NCBI GenBank assembly: GCA_013375385.1
Contig: JABXJY010000014.1
Location: 1-24,398 of the forward strand
Origin: Desulfobacterales bacterium
Lineage (GTDB): Bacteria > Desulfobacterota > DSM-4660 > Desulfatiglandales > B25-G16
Length of the DNA stretch: 24,398 nucleotides
Direction of reading: 5' to 3'
Both the position numbers and the translations under genes were made by a program. Positions 14,084 through 22,976 of the stretch are shown here, one piece after another; within the stretch, counting starts at the first letter, position 1, and the number at the start of each line of letters is the position of its first letter. The notes beneath the pieces were generated by a model. It did no database searches, had not been told where the DNA came from, and saw only the letters and a list, made by a program, of their open reading frames with translations.

Positions 14084-15826
14084 ATGCCCAAGGCTTTACA
14101 CAGATCAGGCCCTGTGGTCAGTTTACTGCTCACCCTGTGTGTGCTGGGCACCCTCTCCTGCGCCCGGGAACAGCTCACCGTCACCGGTGCAGAGAGGCTT
14201 TTCGGCAAGAATAAGGTGAGCGATACCAGCTACCGCTGGAAGGAGATCCAGGGTAATCACTTTCGCATCATCTATCCTGAAGAGCTCAGGCAGCGGGCCT
14301 TTCATATAGCCCGCATCTATGACGCAAACCTTGAACGCATCAGCCACGATCTTGGGGTTCGACTCGACCGCACCATTCCCGTGTTCATTTACCCGTCACA
14401 GGAAGAGTATGAGACGACCCACATCACCACCGGATTGGTGGAGGGCACTGGCGGCTTTACCGAATTTTTCAAAGAAAGAGTCGTGTTTCCGGTACACAGC
14501 AGCAACAGGCATCTCGAGCATTTGGCCCTGCACGAGATGACCCATGCCGTACAGCTCAAGTATCTGCTCCAGGGTCCCTACCGCTCCCTGCAGCTCTTAA
14601 TCACTGGAGTGCTGTCGCCCCTCTGGTTCTCAGAAGGACTGGCTGAGTACGAGTCCGGGGCCTGGGACAGTATTGCCGCCATGCATGTGCGCGATGCGGT
14701 TATGGATCGCGAGCTCATTCCACTCAACCAGCTGCGAGGATTCAGCCACCTGGCCACGCCCCAGATTCACCTGGCCTACCACCAGAGCGACCTTTTCATC
14801 CAGTTCTTGGTGGAGACCTACGGTCCACAGTGCATCGCCCGTGTTCTGAGGCTGACCAAAAACAGGCTGAACCTCCATAGTGCCCTCGAGAAGGTGACAG
14901 GCTTGAAGCCCTTGTCCCTCGAGTGGAAGTGGCAGGAGTATGCCGACGGACGTCTTCGAGTGGGAGGCAGGGGGTGGCAGGACCCCCCCGGGCAGGCGCG
15001 GCTGCTCACCGATAACAGAGGCTGGAACCTCTTTCCCTCTTACAGTCCCGGCGGCAGCCGGATCGCCTTCCTGTCCGATTGGGAGAACGAGGGATTTTAT
15101 TTCTCCCTCTACATCCTTGAACTTGCTACTGGCCAGCTTCGGAAGATCAAGGAACGGGGTTTGGAGCATTCTCCTTTAGATTGGTCCCATGACGGCAAAC
15201 GTCTGGTTCTTGTGAGCGATGACGACAATCGCAGCGATCTCTATCTTTACGACCTGGAGCAGAATAAGCTGGAGCGTATTGAGCAGAGGTTTCGCAATAG
15301 CCGCCAGCCCTCCTTTCTGCCAGGGGATGAAGAGGTGGGATTCGTGGCAACCGTAAATGGCATTGCCGACGTCTACAAGATCCGGCTTGCCGATGGCAGG
15401 ATCACTCCCTTGACTCAGACACCCAACGACGAGTCCTACCCGCGTTGGTCCCCGGATGGTCGCTTTTTGGTCTTTTCCAGGGAGTACCAAGAGCAGTACG
15501 ATCTGGTGCTCAAGGACCTGGGCAGTGGTGAGGAGACCCGCCTCACCCACACCCCGTACCATGAGCTGTCACCTGTCTTCATTCCTGGAGGTAGAGCGCT
15601 CATTTACGTCTCCGACCAGGGCGGCATTTTTAATCTGCACTGGCTGGATCTGGAGAGCGGCATGAGTTGGCCATTGTCTCGGGTAATAGGAGGGGTCTTC
15701 ACCCCCCAGGTCAGCCAGGACGGCCGACGGGTACTCTTTAGTTACTTTCGCCACGGGCAATACAGGATTTTCGAGAGTCCCATGTTGAAAAAAACATCAG
15801 GAGCTGGGGATGCTCAGGGATCTTGA
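14084..15826 (+). CDS. secreted zinc peptidase (MA-clan-like) fused to a TolB-type beta-propeller
   Basis: From ATG 14084 the protein has 580 residues. Residues 1-26 look like an export signal (basic start, then PVVSLLLTLCVLGTLSC); Cys26 may be lipidated, though Thr at -3 makes the lipobox imperfect. A gluzincin-type peptidase domain follows (about 45-270): HEMTHAVQ gives zinc ligands His150 and His154 and catalytic Glu151, and WFSEGLAEYES gives the third ligand, about Glu184. Residues ~310-570 carry PD40/WD40-like propeller repeats (FPSYSPGGSRIAFLSD, YPRWSPDGRFLVFS and others). An ATG at 13916 would add 56 residues encoded by the GC-rich repeat and IS110 leader; I reject it. No good ribosome-binding site precedes 14084. 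Its end overlaps the barrel gene by 17 bases. Confidence 0.85.
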   Translation: MPKALHRSGPVVSLLLTLCVLGTLSCAREQLTVTGAERLFGKNKVSDTSYRWKEIQGNHFRIIYPEELRQRAFHIARIYDANLERISHDLGVRLDRTIPVFIYPSQEEYETTHITTGLVEGTGGFTEFFKERVVFPVHSSNRHLEHLALHEMTHAVQLKYLLQGPYRSLQLLITGVLSPLWFSEGLAEYESGAWDSIAAMHVRDAVMDRELIPLNQLRGFSHLATPQIHLAYHQSDLFIQFLVETYGPQCIARVLRLTKNRLNLHSALEKVTGLKPLSLEWKWQEYADGRLRVGGRGWQDPPGQARLLTDNRGWNLFPSYSPGGSRIAFLSDWENEGFYFSLYILELATGQLRKIKERGLEHSPLDWSHDGKRLVLVSDDDNRSDLYLYDLEQNKLERIEQRFRNSRQPSFLPGDEEVGFVATVNGIADVYKIRLADGRITPLTQTPNDESYPRWSPDGRFLVFSREYQEQYDLVLKDLGSGEETRLTHTPYHELSPVFIPGGRALIYVSDQGGIFNLHWLDLESGMSWPLSRVIGGVFTPQVSQDGRRVLFSYFRHGQYRIFESPMLKKTSGAGDAQGS

Positions 15827-16973
15827 CCTTTGCTGGAGAAGACTCACCAATGGGTTGTCCCATTCGGTACGCGAGCCTTGGTCGTTGCTGCTCCTGGGGC
15901 TGATAGTGCTCTACCCTTTTCATTGGGCTTTTCCAGGCTCGGCAACCCCATATGCCGAGCAGGATTACCACGGTGGTTTCTCCACCGACTTTTTTTTCCC
16001 CTATCTGGAATACAACGAAAAGGACGGGACCATTGCCGGTTTTGACTGGGATGCGAGCAGCGACCTGGGAGAGCATCAATTGAGCGCTCACGGCGGCATC
16101 GGCACGGAAAGCGGGAAGGAGCAACTGCTGTTGGGGTACACCTACCTGGGCTGGTACCCGGCTTTGGGCGTGAACCTCTTTGATAAGAACACCTTTTATG
16201 AAGATATCAGCGGAACCGGCAAAGATGAGGAGGACTGGCTCAGGGAGGTGGGCGGCAACCTCTTTGTTAGTTGGCCATTCGATTTCCACCATCGGATCTC
16301 CCTCGCCTACTATGTGGAATCGGTGGAGATGCCGGACGAGACAACGCGCCTCAACGACGTCTCCGTGAGCCTGGTGCGGGACACGGCCCAGTATTACGTC
16401 ATGGAGACCATCTCCGGCACCCAGATGAATCTCACCGCCCAATATGGCGACGAGGCCCTGGGAAGTCAGCGGAACTTCGAGAGCTACACCGGAGATCTGC
16501 GCCTCTATACCAACATCGATCTGGGACGCTATTTCCGGTTTGGTCATCGCCTGACGGCGGCCTTCCGTCTCCACGGCGGGGTCAAGAAGAATGACCCCCG
16601 GTTCTTTCACCTGGGTGGTTCAGATGGCCTGCGCGGCTACGACTATCACGAGTTCTTCGGTGAGAAGATGTGGGCCACCAGTTTAGAGCTGCGGTACCCA
16701 GCCTACTTGATCCGCCGCACCACCACCGCGTGGGACGCCTTTCACTTCCATCAGTTGCTCGTCTTGGCCTTTGTGGACGCCGGCGAGATCTGGCGCCACC
16801 ATGAGGACGACGACTCTATCTCTGGGGTGGATGCGGCAGTGGGTGCCGGTGTCCGGCTACAGATGTTTTTGTTTGGCAAATTCCCCTTTGTGGTGGGTAT
16901 GGATGTGGCCTGCAGCGTCACCGACCCCGACCGCGATGCCCAGACTTACCTGGTGCTGAAGCTGGGGCTCTGA
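15810..16973 (+). CDS. BamA/Omp85-superfamily-like outer-membrane beta-barrel protein
   Basis: The 387-residue protein has a basic N-region, a hydrophobic signal segment (about 25-42, WSLLLLGLIVLYPFHWAF) and then alternating polar and aromatic strands to the end. The FFHLGGSDGLRGYDYHEFFG segment followed by WATSLELRYPAYL is the conserved RGY-containing L6 loop and following strands of the Bac_surface_Ag (PF01103) barrel. No POTRA domains precede it and the chain is short, so it is a barrel-only member. It ends YLVLKLGL, with Leu where Phe or Trp is more common. It overlaps the peptidase/propeller gene by 17 bases in another frame with GGAG upstream, so the two products probably work together at the outer membrane. 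Confidence 0.8.
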   Translation: MLRDLDLCWRRLTNGLSHSVREPWSLLLLGLIVLYPFHWAFPGSATPYAEQDYHGGFSTDFFFPYLEYNEKDGTIAGFDWDASSDLGEHQLSAHGGIGTESGKEQLLLGYTYLGWYPALGVNLFDKNTFYEDISGTGKDEEDWLREVGGNLFVSWPFDFHHRISLAYYVESVEMPDETTRLNDVSVSLVRDTAQYYVMETISGTQMNLTAQYGDEALGSQRNFESYTGDLRLYTNIDLGRYFRFGHRLTAAFRLHGGVKKNDPRFFHLGGSDGLRGYDYHEFFGEKMWATSLELRYPAYLIRRTTTAWDAFHFHQLLVLAFVDAGEIWRHHEDDDSISGVDAAVGAGVRLQMFLFGKFPFVVGMDVACSVTDPDRDAQTYLVLKLGL

Positions 16974-17023
16974 GCCTCAAAATGAGAACAGCCATGAGGT
17001 GCAACTGATAAAAGATATGGAGC

Positions 17024-17482
17024 ATGATCGTTCACGCAAGATTCGTTCACACCAACATCGTGGCTCAAGACTGGAAGAAACTTGCCAGGTTTTACGAACA
17101 GGTCTTTGGATGCACACAACTGCCCCCTGAGAGAAATCTTTCTGGACAATGGCTCGAAGACGCCACGGGAATCCCCGGTGCCGAGATCCGAGGACTACAC
17201 TTGCGACTACCCGGCTATGGCGAAAATGGCCCGACCCTTGAGATATTCCAGTACAACCACCAGAGAGAAAAGCAAGAGACGGCACCTAATCGGCCCGGGT
17301 TTGCCCATATCGGCTTCGCGGTCGATGACGTCGAAGCCGCCCGAGATGCCGTGATTGCAGCGGGCGGAGGCATTATCGGCGAGCTTGTTTCTGTAGACAT
17401 CCCTGGCGCAGGCAGGATCACGTTCGCCTATGTCACTGACCCAGAGGGGAATATATTAGAATTGCAGCATAGGCAAGTATAG
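17024..17482 (+). CDS. VOC-superfamily (glyoxalase/dioxygenase fold) metalloprotein
   Basis: A 152-residue protein with two paired beta-alpha-beta-beta-beta modules and the four expected metal ligands: His9 (RFVHTNI), Glu73 (PTLEIFQ), His95 (GFAHIGFAVDD) and Glu146 (EGNILELQ). The His/Glu/His/Glu set and the closing DPEGNILEL are typical of glyoxalase I, methylmalonyl-CoA epimerase and related isomerases; the reaction cannot be settled from sequence. It begins 50 bases after the barrel gene and is followed 29 bases later by a PLP enzyme, with an acyl-CoA synthetase subunit next, which favours a role in small-acid metabolism. GGAG lies only one base before the ATG, so the ribosome-binding site is poor. 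Confidence 0.85.
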   Translation: MIVHARFVHTNIVAQDWKKLARFYEQVFGCTQLPPERNLSGQWLEDATGIPGAEIRGLHLRLPGYGENGPTLEIFQYNHQREKQETAPNRPGFAHIGFAVDDVEAARDAVIAAGGGIIGELVSVDIPGAGRITFAYVTDPEGNILELQHRQV

Positions 17483-17500
17483 GCAAAGTCAGGTCTGGAT

Positions 17501-17505
17501 AGGGG
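17501..17505 (+). promoter_or_regulatory. ribosome-binding site that decides the PLP enzyme start
   Basis: AGGGG touches the ATG at 17506 but is 6 bases from the in-frame ATG at 17512, so the latter is preferred. Confidence 0.5.
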
Positions 17506-17511
17506 ATGAAG

Positions 17512-18510
17512 ATGAATGATCTGAAGGATTATCCGATCTCTATAGCCGAAGTCCTTCGTGCTCGTAGCATTGTAGAGCGTTTCATAAAACCGACACAGTT
17601 AATTCGCTATGATGGTCTGTCAAGAGCACTCCAGGCAGACGTCTCCATAAAACACGAAAATCATAATCCCGCCGGTACCTTCAAAATCCGTGGTGGAGTC
17701 AACTTACTTCACCATCTCAAGGAGAACAACATTCATGGAGTGATCACTTTCTCGACTGGAAATCATGGTCTTTCTATTGCCACAGCGGCGAGATGGTTTG
17801 GGCTAGAGGCGGTTGTGGTTGTTCCGGAGCATAATAATCCTGTCAAGAATCGTAGTATCAAAGAGTCGGGTGCTGAACTGATTGAGGCAGGCAGCACGTT
17901 TGAGGAGGCAGCAGCAACCGTGGAGCAATTATGTCAGGAGCGTGAGCTGTACTATGCACATCCTGCTGATGAACCTCATTTAATCAATGGGGTTGGTACA
18001 GGGTTCTTGGAAATCATTGAAGACCTACCCGATATTGATGTGATGATTGTTCCCCTTGGAGCAGGGAGTGAAGCGGCGGCGGCAATTACAACCCTACGTG
18101 CCTTCCGCCCTGATGTCAGAATTGTCGCTGTCCAGGCCGAAAGCTCACCTGCTGCGTATAATTCCTGGAAGGAGAACCGAATCTGCTCTGCGCAGAATAG
18201 GACCTTTGCAGGAGGATTTGCCACCGGTAAAGCCTATGAGATCCCCTTTGCAATATATAAGTCAGGATTAGATGACTTTATAGTATTGACGGAAAAGGAA
18301 ATCTACGAATCCATCGGTATGGCGTTTTATTACACTCATAATCTTGCAGAGGGGGCAGGGGCTTCTACTACTTTGGCAGCCTTCAAGCTGAGGGACTATT
18401 TGAAAGGCAAAAAAGTAGTTTTGCAGATGAGTGGTTGCAATGCCTCACCAGATGAGATTTCTAAAGGTATAACCGGTCGTTCGTTTCGCGAAGGATATAT
18501 GGGAAAGTAA
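17512..18510 (+). CDS. PLP-dependent threonine/serine dehydratase-like enzyme (fold type II)
   Basis: The 332-residue protein (334 if it starts at 17506) has NPAGTFKIRGG, with the Schiff-base Lys at residue 58 and the fold type II signature, then TFSTGNHG for substrate carboxylate binding, the glycine-rich phosphate loop VPLGAGSEAAA (the usual GGGGL is altered to GAGSE) and QMSGCNAS near the end, which holds the PLP ring nitrogen in this group. It lacks the C-terminal ACT regulatory domain of biosynthetic IlvA and has the length of catabolic threonine dehydratase, serine racemase or EutB-type enzymes. Likely reaction: deamination of threonine, serine or a relative to a 2-oxo acid. It sits between the VOC gene and the acyl-CoA synthetase gene. 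Confidence 0.87.
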   Translation: MNDLKDYPISIAEVLRARSIVERFIKPTQLIRYDGLSRALQADVSIKHENHNPAGTFKIRGGVNLLHHLKENNIHGVITFSTGNHGLSIATAARWFGLEAVVVVPEHNNPVKNRSIKESGAELIEAGSTFEEAAATVEQLCQERELYYAHPADEPHLINGVGTGFLEIIEDLPDIDVMIVPLGAGSEAAAAITTLRAFRPDVRIVAVQAESSPAAYNSWKENRICSAQNRTFAGGFATGKAYEIPFAIYKSGLDDFIVLTEKEIYESIGMAFYYTHNLAEGAGASTTLAAFKLRDYLKGKKVVLQMSGCNASPDEISKGITGRSFREGYMGK

Positions 18511-18532
18511 GGCATTTCAGGATGGTAGAGGT

Positions 18533-19936
18533 ATGGAAAATGCGCAAGGGCTGATGGCCCAACTGGACGCCCTGTTTCACCCCAAATCGGTGGCCGTTGT
18601 GGGGGTGCCCAAGGGAATGAAGACCGGGAGACTCTTCCTCATGGCCCTCTTAGACCAGGGCTATCCAGGCCACATCTACCCTGTTAACCCTCGGGCCAAA
18701 GAGATCGATGGGCTCAAGGCCTATCCCAGCGTGGCATCCATCCCCGGGGCAGTGGATCTGGCCATTGTGCTGGTCCCACACGATCGGACTCTTTCCGTAA
18801 TCCGAGAATGCGCGGCCAAGGGGGTCAAGGGAGCGGTGCTCTTCACTGCAGGATACAAGGAGACCGGGACCCATGAGGGAAAGGCACTGGAAGAGGAACT
18901 CATACGTATCGCCCGGTCTTCCGGCATGCGGCTTATCGGGCCAAACTGTATGGGCTTTTACTGTCCGAAGACAGGTCTTTCCTTCTTCCCTCGACTTTCC
19001 AGGGAACCCGGGCCTGTGGGCATCATTTCCCACAGTGGCTCATTAGCCAATATCCTGGGCCGTATAGCCCCCCAAAGGGGGATCCGTTTCAGCAAGGTAG
19101 TGAGTCTGGGAAATGAATGTGACCTCACGAGTGCCGATTTCCTCACGTACCTGGCAAGGGATCCTGACACACTCCTCATCGGGACCTATCTGGAGGGAAT
19201 CAAGGACGGCCCCTTTTTTCTCAACGCTCTTAGAGAGGCCTCTCTGGAGAAGCCCGTCATCCTGTGGAAGGTGGGGTTAACCTCTGAGGGGTGCCGGGCC
19301 GTGAGCTCTCACACGGGGGCCCTGGCAGGCTCACGGGACATATGGAAGGGTGTGGTTCGGCAAGGGGGGGCTCTTTCGGTCACGGGCTTCGAGGCCTGGG
19401 TGGATGCCTTGATGGGCTTCTCCTTACTCCCATCTCACCTGGGGGAACGCATGGCCATTATCTCTGGCCCTGGTGGGCTGGCGGTGTCTGCAGCCGAGGC
19501 CTGTGGAAGCGTGGGCCTGAGGCTAGCGCAACTCTCGCCTCAGACCCAATCAACCTTAGCCAAGTTCGTTCCTCCGGTAGGTACGAGCCTTCACAACCCA
19601 ATAGATGTAGGCCTCACGGCATCCCTGGACACGGAAATCTACACCAAGGCCGCCCAGGCCGCTGCCGCAGATCCGGGGGTGGACACCGTAGTGGTCGTCG
19701 GGACAGGGCTGACTCCGGAGGCCAGCAGGACATACACAAAATCCATGATCCAGGCCCGGGAAGACTCTCAGAAGCCCTTTGTAATGGTGAACATCCCCGG
19801 ATTCGACCCTGATCTCGCCCAGACCTTTTGTAAGGCCGGGATCCCGTTTTTTGAGACAGCCGAGCGTGCCATGGGGACTTACGCCCAGGTCCGGCGATAT
19901 CAGCTCTGGCGTCAGAAAAGGACCGGTCTGAGTTAA
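18533..19936 (+). CDS. ADP-forming acetate/acyl-CoA synthetase, alpha subunit
   Basis: The 467-residue protein has the CoA-binding Rossmann domain (FHPKSVAVVGVPKGMKTG, YPVNPRAKEIDGLKAYPSV), followed by the two succinyl-CoA-ligase-like domains (MRLIGPNCMGFY; VGIISHSGSLA; AIISGPGGLAVSAAEA). His260 in AVSSHTGALAGSRD is at the place of the phosphorylated His of ACD alpha subunits. These enzymes make ATP from ADP, phosphate and an acyl-CoA. The beta (ATP-grasp) subunit that usually follows or is fused is not in this window, so it is either encoded elsewhere or the protein acts alone in another role. Its TAA shares the TTAA at 19933-19936 with the stop of the opposite gene. Confidence 0.9.
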   Translation: MENAQGLMAQLDALFHPKSVAVVGVPKGMKTGRLFLMALLDQGYPGHIYPVNPRAKEIDGLKAYPSVASIPGAVDLAIVLVPHDRTLSVIRECAAKGVKGAVLFTAGYKETGTHEGKALEEELIRIARSSGMRLIGPNCMGFYCPKTGLSFFPRLSREPGPVGIISHSGSLANILGRIAPQRGIRFSKVVSLGNECDLTSADFLTYLARDPDTLLIGTYLEGIKDGPFFLNALREASLEKPVILWKVGLTSEGCRAVSSHTGALAGSRDIWKGVVRQGGALSVTGFEAWVDALMGFSLLPSHLGERMAIISGPGGLAVSAAEACGSVGLRLAQLSPQTQSTLAKFVPPVGTSLHNPIDVGLTASLDTEIYTKAAQAAAADPGVDTVVVVGTGLTPEASRTYTKSMIQAREDSQKPFVMVNIPGFDPDLAQTFCKAGIPFFETAERAMGTYAQVRRYQLWRQKRTGLS

Positions 19937-22806
19937 GGTCTTCGCTCTCTCTCTTCCTTCCTTATCCTAGCCATGTCTTCTAGGATTTTCTCTAATTGTT
20001 CCAGTTCCTTCCCGTATTCGGCCCAATTCCCCTGGCGTAAGTAATCCTTGGCTCTATTATAGTGTTCCAAAGCCAACCCTGCGAGATTATTAATATCCAG
20101 AGTTTCAGGAATAGCAGGGGAAGCCACTTCTTTGGGGAATATCTCCCCCCCCAATACACCGCTTAAGGCCCTATCGAGATTTTCCTCCATGGTAATACGA
20201 TTGCCAAAAGCGACAATAACCCTTTTTAACTCTGGTAAGGAAGCGGCTCTTGATTTATCCAGTGCTGGAGAACCTGGAGCCTGTTTTCTTTGCGGTTTTC
20301 CAAAACCTCTCGGTTGAGGTGATCCAGTTGAGGACACTCCTGTATCTTCTTGTTTTGCTTCTAAGTAAACCGGTTCAACATAGATAAATGTGTCACCAAC
20401 AGGAATGGCCAGAAGATTGCCTCTGATTACTCGAGAACCTCTCTGGCCCCATAAGCTCAACTCCCGGGAAATTTCCGTTTGCTGATCCACTCTGGCCTCA
20501 ATCTGCATCGGTCCGAAGACCAGTTTTTCCTTGGGTAGTTTGTAGATCAACAATTTTCCGTAGTTGGGCAGGTCACTTCTGGCCGCCAGCCAGCCAATCA
20601 TATTATCCTTCCTGGATGGAGTGAAAGGGAGCATGAGAAGAAACTCTTCTTTATCTTCTTCAGGCAGTTTTATGATGATATAATAAGGTTCCATTTCCTG
20701 TCGGCTATCACCATACAACTCATCAGGAACCTGCCAGAGGTCTTCCTGGTTATAGAAGACCTGGACATCCTCCATGTGGTACGTTTTGTATGTACCCACC
20801 TGGATTGTAAACAGGTCCTTAGGGTATCGGATGTGCCTTCTCAAATCAGCAGCCATCTCATTGAAAGGCTTGAATAGGTCAGGGAATATCCTCGAATATG
20901 CCTTAACAATAGGATCTTTTTCATCAATCATGTAAAATGATACGTCCCCATTGTAGGCATCAATCGTTACCTTGACTGAATTCCGGATATAGTTGAGCCT
21001 TTTGTTTCCGAAATGCTTACGAGATCGGCGAGAATAGGGATACATATTAGAGCTGGTGTATGCATCTTGAATCCAATAGAGCTTTCCCCCGGAGACAACC
21101 AGGTACGGATCGCCGTCATAATCCAGAAATGGGGCGATCGAACGTACCCGCCCATCAATGCGGCGATTATACATTATTCTGCTCTCCGGGCCTAAGTAGG
21201 TTGTAAATAGTATCTGGGGATCCAAGAATTCAAGGGCAAATAAAAGCCTTCTCACAAAGGATTTGACATGGACCCCTCCCCTTCCCTGATAGGTAGTATA
21301 GACATTCTTATCCCCCTTGGGGTAGTCAAATTCCTTGGTTTTAGTCCTTACCAGAACATACCCATCGGTTTTTTCTCCATAATAGATCTCCGGACGCTCC
21401 AGCTTCAGGTCAACATCAAAGGACGGCGGTAGGTCTTTGATCAAGAGGCGGGGAAGTCCTTCGCTCGTCACCTCATTTACCGGGCTTGAGGCTAATCCGT
21501 AGCCATGGGTATAAATCAGATGTCTGTTGACCCACGTTTTTGCCTGGGCAGGAAGTTGATTTACGGCTAACTCCCGGGCGGCCAACATAACCTGTCGATA
21601 TTGTTTATTGATCAGATAACGATCTACGTCTACATTGTTAAAATCATAATAGAGTCGTATAGATTGAATCTGCTTATAGGTTTGAAGCAAAGGACGTTCA
21701 TCCCAGATCCTGATATTTTGAATGGTTACATTATGTTTCTTGATGTCTTCTACACTCAGTTTGTCGCTAACCGCAAAATCTACCTCTTTTATCTTATGCA
21801 GATTATAGGCCTTACGGGTATAGTCAATATTGTAAGCTATGTAGGGCGATTCCTTGGCTAATTCATTGGGCTTGACCACAAATTTCTGTACCAGAATTGG
21901 GAGAAAGGTCGCAAACACCAATACAGCCCCCAGCCAGATTCCTCCGCTTAACCAGATTAATCTTGCCCTGGGTCTAAAGAAGTTACCAAAAAGCATCAAG
22001 GCAAAGGCCAGGGAGACAACGATCAAAACCTTATAGGCCAGGACCTTGATATGGACATCCGTATAGCTGGCACCAAAAGCAGGTCCCTGTGTAGAATACA
22101 GAAGTCCGTACATCTTCAGGTGAAAACCCCAGGCCAGAAGTAGAACAATGATTCCTCCCAGAAAAACAACGTGTCTCTTAGCTTTGAGTGAAATGGTAAT
22201 TTTAGGTAAAGAGACTGGCGTGCCTTCCGCCTGAACAAATGCATTGATTATCTGAGAAACCTCATCTTTCAGGTACCACCCGATGCTCAGAAGGCCAGAT
22301 AAGATTAAAAAAACCAATAACCCGTTTTGCACCAAAAGGTAGAAAGGAAGGGAAAACACATAAAAGCCGATGTCCCTGTTAAAGATAGGATCCGTGCTGC
22401 CAAAGGGTTGCTGATATAAATAGCGCAGGACCACATCCCATTGGTAGGAGCCCTTTGTGGCAATAATAAAACTGATAAGCAGAATAAGCCCCGTGAGGAG
22501 AAGACTTAAGGTGTTGCCTGAAAGGCCAAGTTGGGAGAAATACCCGGCCCCATCTTTAAAGACCATACCTGAAGCGCTCCCGGGCTTTAGACGTGTCGCT
22601 GCATAGAGGTTAAGGAATAAGATAACAACAAGAGTAAGCCAAACCACCAGACCAAACCCAATTTTACTCAAAAGCATCGTCCAAAAAACAGGCGAAAAAC
22701 CTAGATTTTCGAACCACAACCAGTCAGGATAGATAGAAACCCATGCCCAGAGCAAAATAAAAACGAAAAGTCCTAACCCGATAAGTATAATTAGTTTCTT
22801 ATTCAC
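19933..22806 (-). CDS. UPF0182 family membrane protein (COG1615)
   Basis: A 957-residue protein with about seven N-terminal membrane segments (roughly residues 1-310, starting KKLIILIGLGLFVFILLWAW), the family signature WLWFENLGFSPVFW near residue 30, and a large soluble domain with NRHLIYTHGYGLASSPVNE and LPPSFDVDLKLERPEIYYGE, as in all UPF0182 members. The C-terminus (about 800-957) is a Pro/Lys-rich linker and a helical, coiled-coil-like tail (AKDYLRQGNWAEYGKELEQL). The function of the family is unknown. It starts with GTG at 22806, with GGGGGG 7 bases upstream. A 170-base gap separates it from the DUF457 gene upstream; its own promoter in that gap is not clear. Confidence 0.93.
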   Translation of the reverse strand: MNKKLIILIGLGLFVFILLWAWVSIYPDWLWFENLGFSPVFWTMLLSKIGFGLVVWLTLVVILFLNLYAATRLKPGSASGMVFKDGAGYFSQLGLSGNTLSLLLTGLILLISFIIATKGSYQWDVVLRYLYQQPFGSTDPIFNRDIGFYVFSLPFYLLVQNGLLVFLILSGLLSIGWYLKDEVSQIINAFVQAEGTPVSLPKITISLKAKRHVVFLGGIIVLLLAWGFHLKMYGLLYSTQGPAFGASYTDVHIKVLAYKVLIVVSLAFALMLFGNFFRPRARLIWLSGGIWLGAVLVFATFLPILVQKFVVKPNELAKESPYIAYNIDYTRKAYNLHKIKEVDFAVSDKLSVEDIKKHNVTIQNIRIWDERPLLQTYKQIQSIRLYYDFNNVDVDRYLINKQYRQVMLAARELAVNQLPAQAKTWVNRHLIYTHGYGLASSPVNEVTSEGLPRLLIKDLPPSFDVDLKLERPEIYYGEKTDGYVLVRTKTKEFDYPKGDKNVYTTYQGRGGVHVKSFVRRLLFALEFLDPQILFTTYLGPESRIMYNRRIDGRVRSIAPFLDYDGDPYLVVSGGKLYWIQDAYTSSNMYPYSRRSRKHFGNKRLNYIRNSVKVTIDAYNGDVSFYMIDEKDPIVKAYSRIFPDLFKPFNEMAADLRRHIRYPKDLFTIQVGTYKTYHMEDVQVFYNQEDLWQVPDELYGDSRQEMEPYYIIIKLPEEDKEEFLLMLPFTPSRKDNMIGWLAARSDLPNYGKLLIYKLPKEKLVFGPMQIEARVDQQTEISRELSLWGQRGSRVIRGNLLAIPVGDTFIYVEPVYLEAKQEDTGVSSTGSPQPRGFGKPQRKQAPGSPALDKSRAASLPELKRVIVAFGNRITMEENLDRALSGVLGGEIFPKEVASPAIPETLDINNLAGLALEHYNRAKDYLRQGNWAEYGKELEQLEKILEDMARIRKEERERRP

Positions 22807-22976
22807 AACGGAGCCCCCCTTAGTGTAAAATTACTGAAACCCTTGTACTGTCTAGGTCTGCAAATGACATTTTTTTGAAACAATCAAAATACTCACACCC
22901 AGGCATCGATAATAGGGCCTTAAGCCATTTATTGCAAGTGTTTTTCATGAGGCAGCCGTGTGACGGTCTGAATCCT

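Noticed and set aside
15738..16610. 290-codon open frame on the minus strand opposite the barrel gene
   Set aside because: It is antisense to a well-supported outer-membrane barrel gene, has no family features, and is explained by codon bias of the plus-strand gene.
16974..17023. Possible terminator after the barrel gene (CCTCA ... TGAGG)
   Set aside because: The stem is only 5 bp with a long loop and no T-run; it is not a convincing terminator.
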